From Streptomyces regalis (lineage in GTDB: Bacteria; Actinomycetota; Actinomycetes; Streptomycetales; Streptomycetaceae), in assembly GCF_001509475.1 (NCBI RefSeq), contig NZ_LLZG01000418.1:1-33746 (forward strand): a stretch of DNA of 33,746 bases, read 5' to 3'. Positions 27,521-33,746 of this stretch are shown piece after piece. Position numbers and translations under genes: made by a program. The notes under the pieces were generated by a model. That model worked only from the letters and a program-made list of their open reading frames with translations. It was not told where the DNA came from and searched no databases. Numbering within the stretch: position 1 is the first letter of the stretch; each line of letters begins with the position of its first letter.

Positions 27521-28260
27521 TGGCACTGCGACCTGTGATGGTGAACATAAAGGCCCTTGATCACTCGGCGGTCGGCCGGTTCTGGGCGGAGGCGCTCGGC
27601 TGGGGTGCTTACAGCCCCGGCGTGACCACCTACGTCGGACCCCCCGGCGGCCTCGTCTGGCCGGACCCGATCGCCGTCGGCATCGACGTCGTTCCCGTCC
27701 CGGAGCCCAAGACGACAGCGAAGAACCGTGTGCACCTCGATCTCGCCACCACCTCTGCGGCCCATCAGGCGGAGTTGGTCGCGCGCCTGAAGGCGCTCGG
27801 TGCGACGCCCGCCGACGTAGGCCAGGGCGACGTGCCGTGGACGGTCCTCGCCGACCCGGAGGGCAACGAGTTCTGCGTGCTGGAGCCTCGGGAGAGCTAC
27901 CGGGACACCGGGCCGATCGCCGCGGTGGTGGTCGACTGTGCGGATCCGCGGGCCATGGCCCGGTTCTGGGGTGAGGCGATGGACTGGACCCTGCACGAGG
28001 TGACCGACGATCAGGCGGTGTTGCGCTCCGGCAAGGCTGTCGGCCCGTATCTCGAGTTCCTGCGCACGCCCGATGTGAAGACCGTGCCGGACCGCGTCCA
28101 TCTCGACCTGCTGCCGTACCCCGGTGACGACAAGGCAGCGGAGGTGGCCCGGCTGCGGGCCCTCGGCGCCACCGACCTCGACGTCGGCCAGGGCGATGTC
28201 CCGTGGTCGTGCCTGGCCGATCCGGAGGGCCACGAGTTCTGCGTCCTCGCCCTGTCCTGA
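27520..28260 (+). CDS. Two-domain VOC (glyoxalase-fold) protein
   Basis: A 246-residue protein with two tandem VOC/glyoxalase-like domains (about 1-118 and 122-246). Both contain FWAEAL or FWGEAM, RVHLDL, GATxxDVGQGDVPW and LADPEGxEFCVL, the typical actinobacterial VOC pattern. Such proteins bind a metal or small ligand; activity is not predictable. The GTG 27520 start is chosen for the TAGGCT box just upstream; ATG 27538 is an alternative. It is divergent from argC, sharing the ARG box region. Confidence 0.85.
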   Translation: MALRPVMVNIKALDHSAVGRFWAEALGWGAYSPGVTTYVGPPGGLVWPDPIAVGIDVVPVPEPKTTAKNRVHLDLATTSAAHQAELVARLKALGATPADVGQGDVPWTVLADPEGNEFCVLEPRESYRDTGPIAAVVVDCADPRAMARFWGEAMDWTLHEVTDDQAVLRSGKAVGPYLEFLRTPDVKTVPDRVHLDLLPYPGDDKAAEVARLRALGATDLDVGQGDVPWSCLADPEGHEFCVLALS

Positions 28261-28339
28261 CGGACCCCGGGTGGGTGATCTCAGCGAGCGGCAGGGCAGG
28301 TGCGCGCCGCTTGGCGAGTGATGCCGGCCGAGGTGCTCG

Positions 28340-30079
28340 TCACACCGGTTCCTGCTCGGCCGGCACCGGGACGCACCACACCAACGTGGTGCCACCGTCG
28401 GCCGGAGTGGTCAACTCCAGCTCCCCGCCCCATTGCCTCGCCCGCTCCGCCATGTTGCGCAGCCCGCTGCGGCGACCGTCGGCCGGGATGCCGACGCCGT
28501 TGTCGGTGACCGTGAGGCGGACCTGGTGGGAGTCGGTCGTCAGGGCGACGGCGGCACGGTCGGCGCGGGCGTGCCGGGCGATGTTGGTGAGGGCTTCGGA
28601 GAGCACGGCCACGACGTGGTCGGCGATCTCGCGCGGCACGTCTGTGTCCACGAGCCCTTCGATCCGTACGCTGGGCGCGAAGCCCAGCACCGACGCCGCC
28701 TCGCCCGCGATGCGCACCACCCGCGCCCGCAGGCCGGCCCCGCGGGTGCCCTCACGCGAGCGCAGGCCGAAGATCGTGGACCTGATGATCTTGATGGTCT
28801 CGTCCAGGTCGTCCACCGCGCGCACGACGCGCTCGGAGGCCTCGGGGTGTTCGATGAAACGGCCCGCGCTCTGCAGGGTCATGCCGGTGGCGAAGAGCCG
28901 CTGGATCGCCAGGTCGTGCAGGTCGCGGGCGATGCGGTCGCGGTCCTTGAGCACGGCCACCTCCTCGGCGTCCTGCCGGCGCTCCGCGAGCTCCATGGCG
29001 ACGGCGGCCTGGGCCGAGAAGCCCTGCAGCGGTTCGATCTCCTTCCCGGTGAACACCGTCTGCCCCGCCTCACGGATCAGCAGGACGACGCCGCGGACGC
29101 CGCCCTCGCCCGTCCCGACCGGTACGGCGACCGCCGGGCCGAGGCCGGTGAAGCGCGGGGGGCCGGCCGAGACACGCTCGTCCTGGGAGACGTCCGGGGT
29201 GGTGACGGGGGCGATGGTCGAGAAGGCCTCGCCGATCAGGCTTCCGTCGACGGGCAGCACCAGTCCGCGCAGCGTCTGCGCCTCCGGCCCGATGGCGAGC
29301 TCCACACTGAGCGAGTCGGTGTCCTCCATCGGCATCGCGACCACGGCCAGTGCCGCTCCCGTGATCTCCCGGGCACGCTCGGCGATCAGTCCGAGAACCT
29401 CGCCGCGCTCGCTGCCGGACATCAGGCTGTGGGTGATCTCCGCGTTCGCCTGCAGCCACCGCTCCCGCAGCCGGGACTCCTCGTAGAGGCGGGCGTTGTC
29501 GATGGCGACCCCCGCCGCCACGGCCAGGGTCGACAGGACGGATTCGTCCTCCCCGTCGAACTGTGCCCCGCCGCGCTTCTCCGTCAGATACAGGTTGCCG
29601 AAGACCTGGTCACGCACCCGGATGGGGACGCCGAGGAAGGTGTTCATCGGCGGGTGGTTCGGCGGGAAACCGTACGACGCCGGGTGCTCGGAGATCTTCG
29701 CCAGACGCAGCGGCTCGGGATGGTGGATCAGCTCGCCGAGGATGCCGTGGCCCTCCGGGAAATGACCGATCCTGGCGATCTGGCTCTCGGTGACCCCGAC
29801 CGTGTGGAAGGCGGACAGCCGCTTGCCGTCCGGACCGATCACGCCCAGGGCCGCGTACTCGGCGTCGACCAGCACCGCGGCGGCCTCGACGATGCTGTGC
29901 AGCGCCTGCTCCAGGTCCAGCTCCCGGCCGACGGAGAGCACCGCCTCCAGCAGGCTGTGCACCCGGTCGCGCGTGCCACGGGCCGCGTCCAGACGGGCCT
30001 GGAGCTCCTCCAGCAGCTCGTCCAGCCTCAGCTGCGGCAGCCGTACGCGGGCTTCCCGAGGTTCCTCGGTGCTTGCCAC
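28340..30079 (-). CDS. GAF-GAF sensor histidine kinase, DevS/DosS/OsdK type
   Basis: A 579-residue kinase, the same size as mycobacterial DosS. GAF-1 (about 51-198) holds HPASYGFPPNHPPMNTFLG, the region of the haem-ligand His in DosS (here His142). GAF-2 spans about 218-365. The HisKA_3 dimerisation box is DRIARDLHDLAIQ with His388. The ATPase has DNGVGIPADG and GLRNMAERA. By family analogy it senses O2, NO, CO or redox state through haem and phosphorylates a DevR/OsdR response regulator, which is absent from this window. The GTG 30079 start has GGAGG 8 nt upstream; ATG 30130 has none. It is divergent from ppdK. Confidence 0.9.
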   Translation of the reverse strand: MASTEEPREARVRLPQLRLDELLEELQARLDAARGTRDRVHSLLEAVLSVGRELDLEQALHSIVEAAAVLVDAEYAALGVIGPDGKRLSAFHTVGVTESQIARIGHFPEGHGILGELIHHPEPLRLAKISEHPASYGFPPNHPPMNTFLGVPIRVRDQVFGNLYLTEKRGGAQFDGEDESVLSTLAVAAGVAIDNARLYEESRLRERWLQANAEITHSLMSGSERGEVLGLIAERAREITGAALAVVAMPMEDTDSLSVELAIGPEAQTLRGLVLPVDGSLIGEAFSTIAPVTTPDVSQDERVSAGPPRFTGLGPAVAVPVGTGEGGVRGVVLLIREAGQTVFTGKEIEPLQGFSAQAAVAMELAERRQDAEEVAVLKDRDRIARDLHDLAIQRLFATGMTLQSAGRFIEHPEASERVVRAVDDLDETIKIIRSTIFGLRSREGTRGAGLRARVVRIAGEAASVLGFAPSVRIEGLVDTDVPREIADHVVAVLSEALTNIARHARADRAAVALTTDSHQVRLTVTDNGVGIPADGRRSGLRNMAERARQWGGELELTTPADGGTTLVWCVPVPAEQEPV

Positions 30080-30218
30080 CTGCGTCTCCTCCGGTCCCGT
30101 GGGCGGTCTGACACCGGCCGCTGCGGTCATGGGTCACGTTACCGGCCGGTTGCGCGTGGCGGTACGGGATCGGAGCCAGCCGCGGCCACACACCCGCAAG
30201 CGCACAGGTCGGACGCCT

Positions 30219-30232
30219 GGGCCGTTCGGCCC
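30219..30232. promoter_or_regulatory. DevR/OsdR-like dormancy box
   Basis: GGGCCGTTCGGCCC is a perfect inverted repeat and, with the next T, matches the DosR-type box (GGGACTTTCGGCCCT in mycobacteria) at 13 of 15 positions. It is 140 bases from the sensor kinase start and 112 from ppdK. The GC-rich background makes such palindromes less rare, so this is tentative. Confidence 0.5.
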
Positions 30233-30343
30233 TGCCATGGGGACGGCCCGGAACATGGCGACCCGGCCGCTGTCGTCCGACGCTGGAGATGAGTCACGGC
30301 CCGACAGCCGGACCGTATCCGCCGAGCCGAGGAGCACAGCGTC

Positions 30344-33031
30344 ATGGTCCGTTACGTCTACGACTTCCCCGAGGGCCGCCGTGACATGGCGGACCTGCTG
30401 GGCGGCAAGGGCGCGAACCTGGCCGAGATGACCCGGCTGGGCCTGCCCGTCCCACCGGGTTTCACCGTCACCACCGACGCGTGCCGGGCCTTCCTCACCA
30501 CCGGTGCGGAACCGGACGGCATGCTCGCCGAGGTCTCCCGGCATCTCTCGGCCGTCGAGGACGCCGCCGGCCGGCGGCTGGGGCAGCGGGACGACCCGCT
30601 GCTGCTGTCCGTCCGGTCCGGGGCACGGTTCTCGATGCCCGGAATGATGGAGACGGTGCTGGACATCGGCCTCAACGACGACTCCGTCCTCGGGCTGGCC
30701 AAGGCCTCGGGCAGCGAGCGGTTCGCCTGGGACTCGTACCGCAGGCTCCTGCAGATGTTCGGCAGCACGGTCATGGGAGTCGACGCCGCGCTGTTCGAGC
30801 GCGCCATGACGACGCTCAAGGGCATGCGCCACGCCCCCGACGACCTGCACCTCGACGCACGCGACCTCGCCGAGCTGGTGGAGGCGTACAAGGAGCTGAT
30901 CCGCGACGAGAGCGGGGAGTACTTCCCGCAGTCACCCGCCGAGCAGCTGCGCCTGGCGATCCTGGCGGTCTTCCGCTCCTGGAACGGCGACCGTGCCCGG
31001 ATCTACCGGCGGCGCGAACACATCCCCGACGATCTGGGCACCGCAGTGACCGTGCAGCGCATGGTCTTCGGCAACCTCGGCCCCGACTCCGGCAGCGGCG
31101 TCGCCTTCACCCGTGACCCGGCCACCGGCCGCAGCGGTCTCTACGGCGACTACCTGCCCAACGCGCAGGGCGAGGACGTGGTCGCCGGCATCCGCAACAC
31201 CGTGCCGCTGGCCGAGCTGGAGCGACTCGATCCCCGGTCCTACGAGCAACTGCTCGCCCACATGGGGACCTTGGAGCGGCACTACCGGGACCTGTGCGAC
31301 ATCGAGTTCACCATCGAACGCGGCACGCTGTGGATGCTGCAGACCCGGGTCGGCAAGCGCACCGCCGAGGCCGCGTTCGCCATCGCCGCCGAGCTGGCCG
31401 ACGAAGGGCTCGTCTCCGCGGACGAGGCCCTGGCGCGGGTCGACGGCGACGGGCTGGCCCGGCTGATGTTCCCGCGCTTCGACGCCTCCGCGGCCGGCGA
31501 GCCGCTCGCCCACGGGATCCCCGCCTCACCGGGTGCCGCGGTCGGTGCGGCTGTCTTCGACTCCGCCGAGGCGGTGCGGCGTGCCGCGGCCGGCGAGAAG
31601 GTGGTCCTGGTGCGCCAGGAGACCACCCCCGACGATCTGCCGGGCATGATCGCCGCTCAGGCGGTGCTGACCAGCCGTGGCGGCAAGACGAGTCACGCGG
31701 CCGTGGTGGCGCGGGGTATGGGCAAGGTCTGCGTGTGCGGCGCCGAGGAGCTGGCGGTGGACACCGGGGCCCGGCGTTTCACCACCCGTGGCGGCACCGT
31801 GGTCGCCGAGGGCACGGTCGTCTCCGTGGACGGCTCCGACGGTGCCGTCCACCTGGGTGCGGTCCCCCTGGCCGACTCCGCGGTCATGCGGTTCCTGGAG
31901 ACCGGTGAACGGTCGACGGGCGTGGTTCCCGCCGTCGTCCGCGCTCTGGAACACGCCGACGCCGTGCGCCGGTTGGAGGTGCGGGCGAACGCCGACACCC
32001 CCGAGGACGCGCGGCGCGCCCGCAGGTTCGGCGCGCAGGGCATCGGACTGTGCCGCACCGAGCACATGTTCCTCGGAGAGCGGCGCAAGCTGGTGGAGGA
32101 GATGATCCTGGCTCGCGACGGCGTCGAGCGCGAACGGGCACTCGCGGCCCTCCTGCCGCTCCAGCGCGAGGACTTCACCGACATCCTGGAGGCGATGGAC
32201 GGCCTGCCGGTCACCATCCGCCTGCTGGATCCGCCGCTGCACGAGTTCCTGCCCGACCGCACCGAACTCGCCGTACGAGTCGCCGCCGCCGAGGCCCGCG
32301 GTGAGCGACCCGACCCGCACGAGCAGGCGTTGCTCGAAGCAGTGGGACGGATGCATGAGGAGAACCCGATGCTCGGGCTGCGGGGCGTGCGCCTCGGTCT
32401 GGTGATTCCGGGCCTGGTGGCCATGCAGGTACGGGCCGTCGCCGAGGCCGTCGTGGCCCGTACGCGCGCCGGGGGCTCACCGCACGCCGAGATCATGGTG
32501 CCGCTGGTCGGCGCGGTGGAGGAGCTGCGGATCGAGCGCGCGGAAGTGGAGCGGGTGCTCGCCGAGGTGTCCGAGGAGTCCGGCATCGCCGTGCGCTGCC
32601 CGATCGGCACGATGATCGAGCTGCCCCGCGCCGCACTCACCGCCGGCCGTATCGCCGAGGAGGCCGAGTTCTTCTCCTTCGGCACGAACGACCTCACCCA
32701 GACCACCTGGGGCTTCTCCCGCGACGACGTCGAGGCCGAGTTCTTCGCCGCCTACCTCGACAAGGGCGTCTTCCTCGCCTCACCGTTCGAGACTCTCGAC
32801 CGTGACGGCGTGGGCCGGCTGGTGCGGATCGCGGTGGACGAGGGCCGCGCCGCGCGCCCGGGCCTGACGATCGGGGTCTGCGGCGAGCACGGCGGTGATC
32901 CCGACTCCGTTCACTTCTTCCACGCGGCAGGGCTCGACTACGTCTCCTGCTCGCCGTTCCGCGTGCCGGTGGCCCGTCTGGAGGCGGGCAGGGCGGCGCT
33001 GCGCGGGGCGGAGGGCAGCGACAGCCGATGA
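30344..33031 (+). CDS. ppdK: Pyruvate, phosphate dikinase
   Basis: An 895-residue PPDK, which interconverts pyruvate + ATP + Pi and PEP + AMP + PPi. The N-terminal nucleotide-binding domain (about 1-340) starts with LLGGKGANLAEMTRLGLPVPPGF. The phosphohistidine domain has LTSRGGKTSHAAVVARG with His451, and the C-terminal PEP/pyruvate TIM barrel has IGVCGEHGGDP with Cys846. The ATG has GAGGAG 8 to 9 nt upstream. It lies divergent from a DosS-like kinase. As I recall, ppdK genes also occur near the osdK/osdR genes of S. coelicolor, suggesting a role in energy saving by PPi use under hypoxia or dormancy. Confidence 0.96.
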   Translation: MVRYVYDFPEGRRDMADLLGGKGANLAEMTRLGLPVPPGFTVTTDACRAFLTTGAEPDGMLAEVSRHLSAVEDAAGRRLGQRDDPLLLSVRSGARFSMPGMMETVLDIGLNDDSVLGLAKASGSERFAWDSYRRLLQMFGSTVMGVDAALFERAMTTLKGMRHAPDDLHLDARDLAELVEAYKELIRDESGEYFPQSPAEQLRLAILAVFRSWNGDRARIYRRREHIPDDLGTAVTVQRMVFGNLGPDSGSGVAFTRDPATGRSGLYGDYLPNAQGEDVVAGIRNTVPLAELERLDPRSYEQLLAHMGTLERHYRDLCDIEFTIERGTLWMLQTRVGKRTAEAAFAIAAELADEGLVSADEALARVDGDGLARLMFPRFDASAAGEPLAHGIPASPGAAVGAAVFDSAEAVRRAAAGEKVVLVRQETTPDDLPGMIAAQAVLTSRGGKTSHAAVVARGMGKVCVCGAEELAVDTGARRFTTRGGTVVAEGTVVSVDGSDGAVHLGAVPLADSAVMRFLETGERSTGVVPAVVRALEHADAVRRLEVRANADTPEDARRARRFGAQGIGLCRTEHMFLGERRKLVEEMILARDGVERERALAALLPLQREDFTDILEAMDGLPVTIRLLDPPLHEFLPDRTELAVRVAAAEARGERPDPHEQALLEAVGRMHEENPMLGLRGVRLGLVIPGLVAMQVRAVAEAVVARTRAGGSPHAEIMVPLVGAVEELRIERAEVERVLAEVSEESGIAVRCPIGTMIELPRAALTAGRIAEEAEFFSFGTNDLTQTTWGFSRDDVEAEFFAAYLDKGVFLASPFETLDRDGVGRLVRIAVDEGRAARPGLTIGVCGEHGGDPDSVHFFHAAGLDYVSCSPFRVPVARLEAGRAALRGAEGSDSR

Positions 33032-33251
33032 GGGCCGTGCGGACCTTCACCGAGGCCCATCGACCCTTGGCGCCGGCCCGGGCGCGAGGGACAGTGGAGG
33101 CAGGAGCGGCACCGATCCCCCGCGGTGTCGCTCCGTTCCTACGCAGAGGGCATGCAACGGCAGGCAGACCGTATCTCGTGCCCGCCTGACCCACGCGGCA
33201 GGGGCCGGTCGGCCCTTCCCCACGCTCCCCCGGCGGAGCTTTGATCCTGTC

Positions 33252-33620
33252 ATGTCCGAAAACCACCCGAGGCCCGCCACTTCACCGGCGGAACGCACCG
33301 TCGATGGGACGACCATCATGGCGCTGCACGGCGAGATCGACCTCGTGACGGCGATCCCGCTGGCAGCGCGCCTCGACACCCTGACCTCGGCCCCGAGCCC
33401 CGATCTGGTGCTCGACCTGCGTGCCGTGTCCTTCATCGACTGCGCCGGTCTGGGTGTGCTGTGCCGGACGCGGAACCGGGTCCGGGCGCGCCACGGCCGG
33501 CTCCGGCTGATCAGCGGCAGCAGCCGTTTCCTGCGGCTGCTGCGCACCGTGAGTCTGGGCGGGGTGTTCGACGTACACCCGCAGTTGTCCACAGAGCTGG
33601 TCGATACGCCGACCGCCTGA
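33252..33620 (+). CDS. STAS-domain anti-sigma factor antagonist-like protein
   Basis: A 122-residue STAS protein. GTTIMALHGEIDLVTAIPLAARL and LVLDLRAVSFIDCAGLGVL are typical SpoIIAA/BldG-like segments. In SpoIIAA the motif is DSSG and the second Ser is phosphorylated; here it is DCAG, so the phosphorylatable Ser is missing. It would bind an anti-sigma factor or another partner without classical kinase control. ATG 33252 is preceded by GGAG 13 bases upstream, rather far. No anti-sigma gene is in the window. Confidence 0.85.
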   Translation: MSENHPRPATSPAERTVDGTTIMALHGEIDLVTAIPLAARLDTLTSAPSPDLVLDLRAVSFIDCAGLGVLCRTRNRVRARHGRLRLISGSSRFLRLLRTVSLGGVFDVHPQLSTELVDTPTA

Positions 33621-33673
33621 TGACCGCCTGACCCCGCACGGGGTGCCAGGGCCTGTCTGACAATTCCCGTCGT

Positions 33674-33688
33674 CCGCCCGGAGGGCGG
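33674..33688 (+). terminator. Short GC hairpin after the STAS gene
   Basis: CCGCCC and GGGCGG with a GGA loop form a compact stem about 54 bases downstream of the STAS stop. It is a plausible terminator. Confidence 0.5.
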
Positions 33689-33708
33689 GCCCTGCGGCGT
33701 CATGGGGG

Positions 33709-33741
33709 TCCCCCCGCGCGAGGTTGTTCGAGCGTGGGGGA
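33709..33741 (+). terminator. C-run/G-run hairpin at the window end
   Basis: TCCCCC and GCGC pair with GCGT and GGGGGA around a loop of about 12 bases, with one bulged C. Sequences of this sort (GGTCCCCC...GGGGGAG) recur in Streptomyces intergenic regions as terminators, as I recall. It may serve the STAS gene or a gene beyond the window. Confidence 0.5.
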
Positions 33742-33746
33742 GCGTG

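Noticed and set aside
28203..29486. Plus-strand frame continuing after the VOC gene
   Set aside because: It is antisense to the kinase, overlaps the VOC stop in another frame, and has Ser/Arg-rich composition without a domain.
28433..30292. 619-codon plus-strand frame opposite the sensor kinase
   Set aside because: It is a shadow; the minus-strand frame encodes intact GAF and kinase motifs.

Overview
The window looks like a piece of a Streptomyces (or very close actinobacterial) chromosome. GC content is very high, third codon positions are almost all G or C, GTG and TTG starts are common, ribosome binding sites are GGAGG-like, and the stretch from metNIQ to the argCJBDR cluster runs in an order I recall from Streptomyces core chromosomes. 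I see no insertion sequence, phage gene, tRNA, rRNA or CRISPR array.

Left part (1-9.8 kb): a cobalamin pair (the CobT-like Ala/Pro-rich N-terminal region, ending at an in-frame stop at 38-40, and CbiET) is followed by a GNAT acetyltransferase. Next is the methionine importer metN-metI-metQ on the minus strand. Its leader encodes a 14-residue Cys/Met-rich peptide (MTPGARCMCRMCAC) followed by a long hairpin, which looks like a sulfur amino acid attenuator. A HAD phosphatase, two small membrane proteins, another GNAT and a small sigma factor follow.

Middle (9.8-16.9 kb): a Tat-exported glycerophosphodiesterase is divergent from a PlsC-type acyltransferase. Then come an MFS exporter coupled to its TetR regulator with a perfect operator palindrome, an aldo/keto reductase, and argH under ARG boxes. 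Two copies of a Streptomyces intergenic repeat sit exactly at the stop codons of the MFS gene and argH.

Centre (17-22.5 kb): a secreted protein with a tandem duplicated domain is broken by an 8-nt gap in its second copy, and a PNPOx-family gene carries two compensating 1-nt frameshifts. After these come an L,D-transpeptidase and a three-gene redox module: a ferric-reductase-like membrane flavocytochrome, an exported protein with two FMN-binding domains, and the ApbE flavin transferase that would attach the FMN covalently.

Right part (22.5-33.7 kb): the arginine operon argC-J-B-D-R (minus strand, ATGA overlaps, ARG box upstream) diverges from a two-domain VOC protein. The last block is a DevS/DosS/OsdK-like GAF-GAF histidine kinase, divergent from pyruvate phosphate dikinase, with a dormancy-box-like palindrome between them. 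It ends with a small STAS protein that lacks the usual phosphorylatable serine, and two terminator-like hairpins.

The most unusual items are the Cys/Met leader peptide, the FRE/FMN2/ApbE module, the sensor kinase-ppdK arrangement, and the cluster of reading-frame lesions at 17.8-18.5 kb plus the nonsense codon at 38-40. The lesions could be real decay or assembly error.
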